Of a DNA stretch of 64,000 bases, positions 35,040-43,053 are shown one piece after another. How positions within the stretch are numbered: the stretch's first letter is position 1; each line of letters begins with the position of its first letter. Origin of the DNA: JALYRV01 sp040902895 (GTDB taxonomy: Bacteria; Acidobacteriota; Vicinamibacteria; Vicinamibacterales; SCN-69-37); assembly GCA_040902895.1 (NCBI GenBank), contig JBBDWL010000047.1, forward strand, positions 62,001-126,000, given 5' to 3'. Made by a program: the position numbers and the translations under genes. The notes below the pieces were generated by a model that saw only the letters and a program-made list of their open reading frames with translations, was not told the DNA's origin and searched no databases.

Positions 35040-35828
35040 ATGCGCGATGCGATCGGCCCGTACAAATTGCTCGAGCGAACGGGTGAGGACGCGCTTGGCG
35101 AAACGTATCGCGCCCGCGACACCGCGCGCGGCCGCACCGCTTTCGTGCGGTTGATTCATCCGTGGATCGCTGCGGATCGCGCGAAGCGCGCGGCGCTGAC
35201 TGCCGACTGCCACAGGGCCATCACTGTTTCGCATCCTTCCGTTGCGGCACTCTTCGATATCGTGGACGAGGGTGACGATCTGGCGCTCGTGCACGAGCAC
35301 GTAGAAGGCCGCAGCCTGGCTGCCACGCTGGGCGGTACGGCGCTGAACCCCCGGATGGCTGTCGCCATCGGGATTCAACTGGCCGACGGGCTCGCCGAAC
35401 TGCATGCCCATGAAATCGCGCACGGCGACGTTGACGCCGCAAAGGTCATCATCACGCCGCGCGGCCAGGCGAAGCTCGTGGACGCCGGACTGACGACATG
35501 GTTAGGCGCCGAGCGCGGTGAGAGCGACATTGCTGCTGACATCGTCGCAATGGGACGCCTCATGTCGTCGATGGTGGGAACGACCCTGCCACGGGCGCAG
35601 TGGGCCGACGACCTTCGCGAGGCCATCGATCGCACGCGTCCCGATCATGCCCGGCGTTATGAAGCGATCGCGACGCTCGCCGCGGAGCTGCGAAGCGTAT
35701 CAGCGATGCTCGAGGCGCGGGCCGAGGCATTGCCTGCCGCCCCGGCCGCGTCGGCGAAATCCGTTGTTATGTGGGCGGTGATCACCGTCGTGCTGTTGCT
35801 GCTCGGCGCCTGGTTTCTGCTGCTCTGA
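35040..35828 (+). CDS. Ser/Thr pseudokinase with C-terminal membrane anchor
   Basis: A 262-residue Hanks-type kinase fold with degraded motifs. The N-lobe lysine region reads FVRLIH where VAIK is normal. The catalytic loop is HGDVDAAKV in place of HRDLKPxN, and DFG is replaced by DAG. A C-terminal helix (about 240-260) anchors it in the membrane with the kinase-like part inside the cell. It is probably a scaffold or signal partner without activity. It begins next to a TATAAT box and may be leaderless. No phosphatase gene adjoins it. Confidence 0.75.
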   Translation: MRDAIGPYKLLERTGEDALGETYRARDTARGRTAFVRLIHPWIAADRAKRAALTADCHRAITVSHPSVAALFDIVDEGDDLALVHEHVEGRSLAATLGGTALNPRMAVAIGIQLADGLAELHAHEIAHGDVDAAKVIITPRGQAKLVDAGLTTWLGAERGESDIAADIVAMGRLMSSMVGTTLPRAQWADDLREAIDRTRPDHARRYEAIATLAAELRSVSAMLEARAEALPAAPAASAKSVVMWAVITVVLLLLGAWFLLL

Positions 35829-35840
35829 CAAACGCACCTG

Positions 35841-36767
35841 TCAGCGGAGCCGATCCGGATCCACGTTTCCGCCGCTCACGATAATCGTCACGCGCTTGCC
35901 CTGCAGTCCGCCGCGATCGGCAACGAACGCCACACCGACCGCACCGGCTCCTTCAGCCGTTTCCCCCTCGTTCGCTGCAAGCGCGCGCATCGCGCGTTCG
36001 ATCTGGTCTTCGCCTACAGCCGCGATCGGCACGCCTAAGTCACGTACGAGGTCGAAGGTGATGCTGCCAGGCTCCGCGTTGCCGGCAAGACCGTCCGCCA
36101 GTGTTGGCCCGACCTTGACCGTGACGAGGTGTCCGTGCGCGAGTGCGGTTGTGAATACGGGTGATGCCGCGGCCTCCACGCCAATAGCCTCCGTATTGCC
36201 GTGACCCGCGGCGGCCAGCGCGATGCCACTCACAAGCCCGCCGCCTCCGACCGGCACCACCAGGAGATCGACATCGGGAAGGTCTTCGAAGATCTCGAGG
36301 CCGACCGTGCCGGCGCCCGCAATCACCTCTGGGTTGTTGTAGGGCGATATGTACGGCACGTCGCGATCGCGCGCGTGCGCAATCGCATCCGACTCGGCCT
36401 CGTCGTAGGTTTCGCACAGAACGAGTGTTGCGCCATGCGCGCGGATCGGATCGAGCTTCGCGCGAGGCGCGGTGCGCGGAACGAATACCGTCACAGGCAT
36501 GTTCAATTCCTTCGCGGCACACGCGAGAGCACGGCCGTGATTGCCGGCCGAGGCGGTGACGGCACCCGCGACGGGCGAGCGCAGAAGCGCATTGAAGGCG
36601 CCTCGTATCTTGAACGAACCTTCGATCTGGCGGTTCTCGAGTTTCAGCCAGACATCGGCGCCCGTGAGATCGGAGAGCCACGCGGATCTGGTCAGCGGCG
36701 TGCGGACGATTCTGTCGTGGAGGCGATCGGCGGCAGCGCGGATGTCATGGAAGGAGGGCAGGGTCAT
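35841..36767 (-). CDS. Threonine/serine dehydratase-like PLP enzyme
   Basis: A 308-residue fold-type II PLP enzyme. The Schiff-base lysine is in SFKIRGAFNAL, the substrate loop SAGNHG and the phosphate loop GGGGL are present. It should deaminate threonine or serine, or racemise serine. There is no C-terminal ACT domain, so it resembles the catabolic form. It is the last of three genes joined by ATGA overlaps. The short form is similar to serine racemase/TdcB in size. Confidence 0.9.
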   Translation of the reverse strand: MTLPSFHDIRAAADRLHDRIVRTPLTRSAWLSDLTGADVWLKLENRQIEGSFKIRGAFNALLRSPVAGAVTASAGNHGRALACAAKELNMPVTVFVPRTAPRAKLDPIRAHGATLVLCETYDEAESDAIAHARDRDVPYISPYNNPEVIAGAGTVGLEIFEDLPDVDLLVVPVGGGGLVSGIALAAAGHGNTEAIGVEAAASPVFTTALAHGHLVTVKVGPTLADGLAGNAEPGSITFDLVRDLGVPIAAVGEDQIERAMRALAANEGETAEGAGAVGVAFVADRGGLQGKRVTIIVSGGNVDPDRLR

Positions 36768-37090
36768 GCGCTGCCGAGCAGCTCCGGCAAGGCGGTGACG
36801 AACGCCGATCGCGCCATGACATCGATGGCGCCCGCGGCACGTGCTTCGCGGATGCGGTCCACGTTCACGTGCGACACGAATCCGACGAGAGGGAGTGCGG
36901 GCCATGATCCGCGGAGTGACGACACCGTGGCGATGGCGCCGCTGCCATCGAGATCGATGATCGCCATCGATGCGTCAGCCAGCGCGGGGTCGGCCGCGTC
37001 GCGCAAAAACGAAACCGCCGCCCCGGTGTGCGAGGCGACGGCTCGAATCTTCGATCGAAACAGCAGGTCGTCGACGAATGCGGCGATCAT
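36764..37090 (-). CDS. Receiver-like protein, degenerate
   Basis: A 108-residue protein with a CheY-like order of strands: a start strand (IAAFVDDLLFRSKI), a middle strand with AIIDLDG at the phospho-aspartate place, and VGFVSH and a terminal helix. The acidic pocket is reduced, so phosphorylation is uncertain. It overlaps both neighbours by ATGA, between a phospholipid synthase-like gene and a dehydratase. No output domain and no kinase adjoin it. It could be a pseudo-receiver that regulates its neighbours. Confidence 0.55.
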   Translation of the reverse strand: MIAAFVDDLLFRSKIRAVASHTGAAVSFLRDAADPALADASMAIIDLDGSGAIATVSSLRGSWPALPLVGFVSHVNVDRIREARAAGAIDVMARSAFVTALPELLGSA

Positions 37091-37806
37091 TCCGGGATTA
37101 TCGCAGATTGCAGAACGGAGATTGACGATCGGGGAAGGGGCTCGGCAACATACAACTCGCGCGTATGCCGAACGGCCGCCAGCGTCGCGGTGACCAGCAG
37201 CGCACCGGCACCGATCCAGGCGCCCAGATCGAACAACGGCACGGCAGTGCCGAACACCGTAACCGTCGATCCCCAGAACAGCCGCAGCGTTCCCACCGCC
37301 AGCAGAATCCGAAGCTCGGTGGGCCCGATCTTCCAGAACGACATGTGAAAGCGGCCGAGCACGTGTGTCGCCAGGTACACCTCGATCGAGAGCAGGTAAT
37401 AGGCCACCAGGAACGTGAGTATCGCCGCGGCGCTGCTGAAGCCGCCGAGCACCAGGCCCACCAGCAGCATCAGCATGCCTGCCGCATCGAGCACGTGATC
37501 CAGATAGAAGCCATAGCGCGGCCGCTCGTGCTTCCGCACGCGCGCAAGCGTGCCGTCGAGGCTGTCGCCGAACCAGTTCAGCGCCAGGAACAGGACGACG
37601 AACCATAGCGCCGGCAGCCACGAGCCCGCGAGCCAGAAGCTCGCGCCGGCGCCCGCCATCGAGAGCGCCGCCAGCGCCGTGAGGTGATCCGAATTCACCC
37701 ACGGCGGCATCCGCGAGGCCATTGCGATCAAGGCGCGTTTCTCGCGCGCGGCGAGCAGACTGTGGTGTTCACGAACGGCTGATTTGAATTGCTCCATACC
37801 CGACAT
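37087..37806 (-). CDS. CDP-alcohol phosphatidyltransferase family protein
   Basis: A 239-residue membrane enzyme with about six helices. The diagnostic motif D-x2-DG-x2-AR-x8-G-x3-D-x3-D is complete: DSLDGTLAR followed by GFYLDHVLD (about residues 78-105). It makes phospholipids from CDP-diacylglycerol (or a similar donor) and an alcohol; the alcohol cannot be told. The ATG at 37806 or 37797 is possible. Its 3' end overlaps the receiver-like gene by ATGA. Confidence 0.85.
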   Translation of the reverse strand: MSGMEQFKSAVREHHSLLAAREKRALIAMASRMPPWVNSDHLTALAALSMAGAGASFWLAGSWLPALWFVVLFLALNWFGDSLDGTLARVRKHERPRYGFYLDHVLDAAGMLMLLVGLVLGGFSSAAAILTFLVAYYLLSIEVYLATHVLGRFHMSFWKIGPTELRILLAVGTLRLFWGSTVTVFGTAVPLFDLGAWIGAGALLVTATLAAVRHTRELYVAEPLPRSSISVLQSAIIPE

Positions 37807-37824
37807 GCGAGAATCGTCGCAGAG

Positions 37825-38496
37825 ATGGCTCAACAGATGATTTTCGAGGAGGCGGCAGCTCCACCGTTCATGAAGAACGGCTTCGTGCTCGGCTGCCCGC
37901 GCACGAAGGAAGGGGTCATCATCGATCCGGGCGATGAGGTCGAGGATTTGGTTGCCGCCGCCCGCCGGCACGGCCTGCGGATTGTCAGCATCCTCCTGAC
38001 GCACGCCCATCTGGATCACGTCACGGGCGTCGCGGCCGCAACGCGCGCGTTCGCCGCGCCGGTGTATCTGCATCGCGACGATCAGTTCCTCTATGATGCC
38101 GCCGCGCAACAGGGCGCCATGTTCGGCCTTCGCGTCGAACAGCCGCCGCCGGTCGACAAACACTACGTCAATGGCGAGGCGCTTGCCTTCGGAGATTTCA
38201 GCGTTGACGTGCATCACACGCCCGGCCACTGTCCTGGCGGCGTGTGTCTGTCGATGGGCGCAGCAACCGCAGCCGTCACCACACGATCAGGCCAGGCGCG
38301 CGAGTTGTTCGTTGGAGATACGCTGTTCGCGGGATCGATTGGCCGCACCGATCTGCCGGGCGGCGACTACGACACGCTGATTCGATCGATCCGCGACGTG
38401 CTATTCAGCTTTCCGGATGCGACGCCGGTTTATTCGGGCCACGGGCCCGTGACAACGATTGGACAGGAAAAACGATCGAACCCGTTTCTAGCCTGA
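37825..38496 (+). CDS. Glyoxalase II-like metallo-beta-lactamase-fold hydrolase
   Basis: A 223-residue metal hydrolase. The metal motif THAHLDH is present, with further ligands in TPGHCPGG and FVGDTLF, and GHGP at the end. Family members hydrolyse thioesters or related compounds (for example S-lactoylglutathione or persulfides). The ATG at 37825 is preferred over an upstream ATG that would overlap the divergent gene. It lies back-to-back with the FHA gene at 38497. Confidence 0.88.
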   Translation: MAQQMIFEEAAAPPFMKNGFVLGCPRTKEGVIIDPGDEVEDLVAAARRHGLRIVSILLTHAHLDHVTGVAAATRAFAAPVYLHRDDQFLYDAAAQQGAMFGLRVEQPPPVDKHYVNGEALAFGDFSVDVHHTPGHCPGGVCLSMGAATAAVTTRSGQARELFVGDTLFAGSIGRTDLPGGDYDTLIRSIRDVLFSFPDATPVYSGHGPVTTIGQEKRSNPFLA

Positions 38497-38802
38497 TTAT
38501 TTCTGATGTCGTTCCACGGCGAATGTCACTTTGCCGACGCCTATCTCGTCGCCCGCTTTTACCACCGCGCGCGCCACGCGCTGGCCGTTGACGTGCGTGC
38601 CGTTCGTGCTGTCGAGATCCTCCACGACCAGCTGTCCCGACTTGTCGGCCGTCAGCCGGCAGTGGACGCGCGACACCAGCGGCGCGTCGACGATGAAGTC
38701 GGCGCGTGTGGCGCGTCCGATGGTCTTGACCGCCCCGTCGCTGAGCCGGAATGTTTTGCCGCCGGGCTGGTCCGGCAATCCAGACGCGCGCAGCACCCAC
38801 AT
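38497..38802 (-). CDS. FHA-domain protein
   Basis: A 101-residue protein that is almost only an FHA domain. The phosphothreonine-binding residues fit the family: IGRA, then SRVHC, then DLDSTNGTHVNG. It should bind phosphothreonine peptides from Ser/Thr kinases. It is encoded after pntA on the same strand with a 2-bp gap, and the pseudokinase gene is 3.5 kb away. Its partner is unknown. Confidence 0.9.
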   Translation of the reverse strand: MWVLRASGLPDQPGGKTFRLSDGAVKTIGRATRADFIVDAPLVSRVHCRLTADKSGQLVVEDLDSTNGTHVNGQRVARAVVKAGDEIGVGKVTFAVERHQK

Positions 38803-38804
38803 CG

Positions 38805-40004
38805 CTACAGCATCCTCTCGTGCACGACGGCGCCGTTGCGCGTCACCAGCGTCTCGCGCGTGATCTCGTCGGCGGTATCGAAGCTGATCGCGGCCGGACC
38901 CTCCTGACCTTGCTCTCGCCCATTCGACTCGCGCTCAGGGCGCCCTGCGCTTGTCGAAGGGCGGCGAGCCAGGTGCAGCAGGAATGTCGTGATGTTGCGC
39001 GCGTACATCTGCGACGCATCGTGCGGCACGGTGCCGGGAAGGTTCGTGGGGCCGAGGATGGTGACGCCGTTCGACGTGGTGACGGCGTCCGCCCTCGTCA
39101 GCTCGCAGTTGCCGCCGCGTTCGGCCGCGAGATCCACGATGACGGATCCCGGCGGCATCGAGGCCACCATGTCGGCGGTGATCAGCACGGGCGACTTCTT
39201 CCCTGGCACGGCGGCGGTCGTGATCACGATGTCGGATGCCGACACCCACTTGAGCATCATCTCGCGCTGCCGCCGATAGAACGCCTCGTCCTGCGCGACC
39301 GCATATCCGCCCTTGTCTTCGGCGCCGGCCGTTTCGAGCGGAAGCTCCGCGAAGCGCGCCCCCAGACTCATGACCTGTTCCTTGGCCGCGGGCCTGACGT
39401 CGTACGCTTCGACCTTGGCGCCCAGGCGGCGCGCGGTGGCGATCGCCATCAGACCCGCCACGCCGGCGCCGATGATGAACACACGCGCGGGCGGGATCGT
39501 GCCGGCCGCTGTCGTCAGCATCGGAAACAGCCGCGGCGCGACGGTCGCGGCCTCGAGCACGGCCTTGTAGCCCGCGATGGTCGCCATCGACGACAGCGCA
39601 TCCATGCTTTGCGCGCGCGTGATGCGCGGCATCAGCTCCATCGAGAAGCTCGAGACACCGCGGCCGGCCATCTGCCGGGCGCCTTCGGCATTCGACAAGG
39701 GATCGCTGAAGCCAATCACGACCTGCTCTGCGCGATAGGCCGCGAGATCGGCGGGGCTGTTGCGGTTGGCGGCGGCGGTGCGCACCTGCAGCAGCACATC
39801 GGCGGCAAATACGGCCGCGCGATCGCCGATGCGCGCCCCCTGCTTTTCGTATTCCGCGTCGGGGAATCCGGCTTCGACGCCCGCGCCGGTTTCGATCACG
39901 ACATCGAAGCCGGCTTTCTTGATCTGCGCGATGACAGCCGGCACGAGCGCCACGCGGCGCTCGCCCGGAGCAGTTTCTTTGGGTACTCCAACGACTGAGC
40001 TCAT
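38805..40004 (-). CDS. pntA: NAD(P) transhydrogenase alpha subunit (domain I), stand-alone
   Basis: A 399-residue PntAA-type protein of the alanine dehydrogenase/PNT fold: VPKETAPGERRVALVP at the start, then GAGVAGLMAIATARRLGA for NAD binding. It would form the NAD(H)-binding part of proton-pumping transhydrogenase. The membrane subunits (PntAB and PntB) do not follow; instead an FHA gene follows after two bases. Near residue 345 an in-frame palindromic repeat (38923-38958) adds a hydrophilic insert, which comes after the usual domain end. Either the partners lie elsewhere or the protein works alone. Confidence 0.85.
   Translation of the reverse strand: MSSVVGVPKETAPGERRVALVPAVIAQIKKAGFDVVIETGAGVEAGFPDAEYEKQGARIGDRAAVFAADVLLQVRTAAANRNSPADLAAYRAEQVVIGFSDPLSNAEGARQMAGRGVSSFSMELMPRITRAQSMDALSSMATIAGYKAVLEAATVAPRLFPMLTTAAGTIPPARVFIIGAGVAGLMAIATARRLGAKVEAYDVRPAAKEQVMSLGARFAELPLETAGAEDKGGYAVAQDEAFYRRQREMMLKWVSASDIVITTAAVPGKKSPVLITADMVASMPPGSVIVDLAAERGGNCELTRADAVTTSNGVTILGPTNLPGTVPHDASQMYARNITTFLLHLARRPSTSAGRPERESNGREQGQEGPAAISFDTADEITRETLVTRNGAVVHERML
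38923..38958 (-). repeat. Palindromic repeat inside pntA
   Basis: TTCGACTCGCGCTCAGGG and CCCTGCGCTTGTCGAA are imperfect complements (left and right arms meeting near 38940). It is read in frame as a short polar insert in the C-terminal part of PntA. This kind of TTCGAC...GTCGAA element is common as an intergenic repeat in many genomes. Confidence 0.55.
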
Positions 40005-40018
40005 ACGGCGCGAGCAGT

Positions 40019-41686
40019 CTACCGTAGAGGGAGCGCCTGCTTCAGGAAGTTCGCGATCGCCTGACCCACTTCAGGCGTGATCTTCGATCCGGCCAGCGAT
40101 GGATATTCGGTGATGAGTCCGGTTGTGGCCGGCACGAGCAGATGATTGACGCCTTCGAGCGTGACGATCGTCGTCGGCGATGCCTTCTTGCGCGCGTCGG
40201 CAAGCGCCGCCAGCTTCTCGCCGTGATGCGGCGGCACCTGCGTATCGAGCTCCGCGCGAATGACGAGCAGGGGCTGCTTCACTTTCTTCAACACGGTCGC
40301 CGGATCGAACATCAACAGGCTTCTGAACCACGGCGAGTCGGCGCCCGCGCGCAGCTGCGGCGGCACGCCGTCCCAGCCCTTGCCGGTCACGACGGCATCC
40401 ATCAGCCTGCGCTGCAGCGCGATGCGCGCATCGCGATCGGCCGGCGCGAGCTTCATCAAATCGAGCTGATGCCGCTGCTGCTCCCGAATCAGGTCGTACC
40501 CGGTCGTGCCGGGCCCGGCAATCAGCGCCGCGGCCTTGATGCGCTTCTCGCGCGCCGCGGCAAGAAGCGCCACGGCCGCGCCCTCGCTGTGTCCGACCAC
40601 CGCGATCCTGTCTTTGTCGACGTCCTTGCGCTTTGCCAGCCATTTCACCGCCGCGATCACATCGTCGGCATATTCGGCGAGTGTGGCGGCTTCGGGACGG
40701 CCGCCGCTCTGCCCGGTGCCGCGCTTGTCGTAGCGAAGCACCATGAATCCGGCCGATGACAGGTGTCCGGCGAGCTGACCGAAGATCGGAATGCCGGCCA
40801 CGGTCTCATCGCGATCGGTTGGTCCCGAGCCGCCGATCAGCACGATCGCCGGAGCGCGCGGCGACGGGATGACCGGTGTGGTGATCGTGGCGGCGAGATT
40901 GAAGCCCAGTGCCGGCACGAACACGTTCTCGTCACCGGGATTGCGAAAGCTCTCTGGCCGCGACGACACGCTCGAGAGATCGTCGCGCACGACGCTCAAC
41001 TGCGCGGCGGGAATGGCGACGCGCGCGAGCCGGCCGCGCGAGTCGACTTCCACGGCGGCGGCGAGCTCGCCGCCGGGAGTGATCAGCGACAGCTCGTACC
41101 GTGTGAGCGCCACCGCACCGGCGAGCGTGATCACCTTCTGATCGCTGACCGACTTGACCACCAGGTCGATTTCGGCCTGCGGCACGACGAAGACCTTGAA
41201 CGCCGTGCCTGGCGCGGCACCCACAAGACGCGCGGCCAGTGCTTCGTACGCGGCATAGAAGGCGTTCGGCAGCACGATCGTGCGCGGCGAAATCTGATGG
41301 CTGACCGATGCCCGCTTGCCATTCTGCAGATAGTCGGTCACCGCCGACGTCACGCCGAACGTCGTCGTCGACGAGATGGGTTGATTGCGCAGCAGGCCTT
41401 CGATTCGCAGCTCGCGCGGGTGCCAGTCGCTTGCGAGCGTCAGAGCGAAGTTGGTGATCACGAGCGCCGCTGGGGCGCGCTGCTGGCCTGTCGACGTGAT
41501 TCTCCAGAGGTCGCCGGATCGAGTGACCGTCATCTCTTCTGTGCCGATGACGGTTGAGCCCGCAAAAATCGTGAACGTCGCCGTTCCTTCCGCCGGCGCG
41601 GGCGCCGTCTGCGGGGTCGCGGCCGTGGCCACGGCCGCGGTCAATAGGATCGCGGCGAATGTGGACGTAAACTCTCGATAGAGCAT
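40019..41686 (-). CDS. Secreted alpha/beta-hydrolase with N-terminal extra domain
   Basis: A 555-residue protein. A signal peptide (residues 1-25) is followed by an N-terminal beta-rich region of about 210 residues and a hydrolase domain. The nucleophile elbow is GHSEG, the acid is in ELDTQVPP and the histidine in GVNHLL. It would cleave esters or peptides outside the cytoplasm. Its ATG at 41686 is next to a TATCCT box and overlaps the start of ygfZ. Confidence 0.85.
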   Translation of the reverse strand: MLYREFTSTFAAILLTAAVATAATPQTAPAPAEGTATFTIFAGSTVIGTEEMTVTRSGDLWRITSTGQQRAPAALVITNFALTLASDWHPRELRIEGLLRNQPISSTTTFGVTSAVTDYLQNGKRASVSHQISPRTIVLPNAFYAAYEALAARLVGAAPGTAFKVFVVPQAEIDLVVKSVSDQKVITLAGAVALTRYELSLITPGGELAAAVEVDSRGRLARVAIPAAQLSVVRDDLSSVSSRPESFRNPGDENVFVPALGFNLAATITTPVIPSPRAPAIVLIGGSGPTDRDETVAGIPIFGQLAGHLSSAGFMVLRYDKRGTGQSGGRPEAATLAEYADDVIAAVKWLAKRKDVDKDRIAVVGHSEGAAVALLAAAREKRIKAAALIAGPGTTGYDLIREQQRHQLDLMKLAPADRDARIALQRRLMDAVVTGKGWDGVPPQLRAGADSPWFRSLLMFDPATVLKKVKQPLLVIRAELDTQVPPHHGEKLAALADARKKASPTTIVTLEGVNHLLVPATTGLITEYPSLAGSKITPEVGQAIANFLKQALPLR

Positions 41687-42686
41687 GCGTTCAGGATATC
41701 AGGAGGCCCGGCAACAGGCCGCGTTCGACGAGCGGCAGGATCGGGGACGCGTACTGTTGACCGGCGTCGATGCGAAAGCGTTTCTGCATGCGCTGCTCAC
41801 CAATGACATCGAGTCGCTCGCGCCGGGCACCGGTTGCTATGCCGCCTTGCTGACACCTCAGGGGCGGATGATTACCGACATGGACGTGCTGGCCGACGCC
41901 AGCGTGCCGCCCCAGGTGCTGCTCGTTGTGCCTTCAGACGTCGCCGGCCCACTTGCGGCTCGCCTCGACAAGCTGATATTCACCGAAGAGGTCGCCGTGG
42001 CCGACGTCTCGGCGTCCACCACGCATTTCAGTGTCGCCGGTCCTGCCGCGGCGCGCGCCGTCGACAGCGCGCTGAAAGGGCTCGGCTACGACGCGGTGGC
42101 GTCACTGCTCACGAAACCGTTCCATAACGTTCGCCTGTCGGGCGCGAGCGAGGACGGCCTCGTGTGGCGCACCGATGAGCTCGGGCTTGATGGCCCGGCG
42201 GGCTTTGACCTGTGCGTCGGATCGAAGCACGCAGACGTCGTGCGGCGGCAGCTGCACGCACACGCCGCGCCGCTGTCGCCCGAGGCGCGCACGATCCTGC
42301 GTCTCGAAGCAGGGCGGCCCGAATTTCACATCGACATGACGGAAGACACGATTCCGCTCGAGGCCAATCTGCTCGAACGCGCGATCAGCACCACCAAAGG
42401 CTGCTACGTCGGACAGGAAGTCATCATTCGCGTACTGCACCGCGGCGGCGGACGCGTCGCCAAACGGCTCGTGCAGCTGCGATTCGACGGGCGGGAAGAG
42501 GCCGTGCCGGCCGCGGGCGATACGCTATCCGAAGGCGATCGCGAAATCGGCCGTGTGACGAGCGCGGCATGGTCGCCGCGCGACAAGACGCCAATCGGGC
42601 TGGGCTACGTTCATCGAGACTTTGCGCGCGCGGGCGTGGCGCTGTCGGTTTCTAGCGGCGGTACCGCGACGATCACGGCCGCCTGA
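41685..42686 (+). CDS. ygfZ: YgfZ-type folate-binding iron-sulfur assembly protein
   Basis: A 333-residue YgfZ/GcvT-fold protein. The family signature K-G-C-Y-x-G-Q-E is present in TTKGCYVGQEV (residues about 238-246), followed by VLHRGGGRVAKRL. YgfZ helps assemble or repair iron-sulfur clusters in some enzymes, in a folate-dependent way. The start overlaps the divergent hydrolase start. The window contains Fe-S enzymes that may need it (MutY, radical SAM, molybdoenzyme). Confidence 0.9.
   Translation: MRSGYQEARQQAAFDERQDRGRVLLTGVDAKAFLHALLTNDIESLAPGTGCYAALLTPQGRMITDMDVLADASVPPQVLLVVPSDVAGPLAARLDKLIFTEEVAVADVSASTTHFSVAGPAAARAVDSALKGLGYDAVASLLTKPFHNVRLSGASEDGLVWRTDELGLDGPAGFDLCVGSKHADVVRRQLHAHAAPLSPEARTILRLEAGRPEFHIDMTEDTIPLEANLLERAISTTKGCYVGQEVIIRVLHRGGGRVAKRLVQLRFDGREEAVPAAGDTLSEGDREIGRVTSAAWSPRDKTPIGLGYVHRDFARAGVALSVSSGGTATITAA
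41693..41698 (-). promoter_or_regulatory. -10-like TATCCT for the hydrolase, leaderless
   Basis: On the minus strand TATCCT is followed by six bases and the ATG at 41686. It lies inside the start of ygfZ. The two starts share the palindrome GCATGC. Confidence 0.45.
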
Positions 42687-43053
42687 GCAGCGCGATCAGC
42701 GCGGCGTCGGCCTCGGGAAACCGCAATGTGTCGAGCCGCGCGCGCTCGATCCACCGCATTTCCTGTCCCTGCTGCGGGACGGGCTCCCCGGCAAGCGTGC
42801 ACGAGATGAAGTGGAGCTCCACGGTTTTTTCCGGATAGACATGCGTGGTGACCAGCACGGTCTCGCCGGGAGCAGCGTCGACAGCCAGTTCCTCACGGAT
42901 CTCGCGGCTCAGACACGCCCGCACCGTCTCGCCGGGCTCGCACTTGCCGCCAGGAAATTCCCAGAGTCCTTCGAGATGTGTGCCCGCGCGCCGGCGCGTC
43001 ACGAGCAGCGCGCCGTCGCGCTCGATTACTGCCGCGGCGACGATGATGGCCAT
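42673..43053 (-). CDS. Nudix hydrolase (MutT-like)
   Basis: A 126-residue Nudix protein. The Nudix box is complete: GGKCEPGETVRACLSREIREELAV (G-x5-E-x7-REUXEEXGU with small changes). Proteins of this size clean up 8-oxo-dGTP or related nucleotides. The gene starts inside the end of mutY (28-bp overlap), so the two are made together, which fits the GO system against 8-oxoguanine. The end overlaps the ygfZ end. Confidence 0.88.
   Translation of the reverse strand: MAIIVAAAVIERDGALLVTRRRAGTHLEGLWEFPGGKCEPGETVRACLSREIREELAVDAAPGETVLVTTHVYPEKTVELHFISCTLAGEPVPQQGQEMRWIERARLDTLRFPEADAALIALLRRP

Noticed and set aside
36764..37702. 312-codon frame that contains the receiver-like gene
   Set aside because: The upstream part is opposite in frame to the phospholipid synthase gene with its complete motif; only the last 108 codons, after ATG 37090, are accepted.
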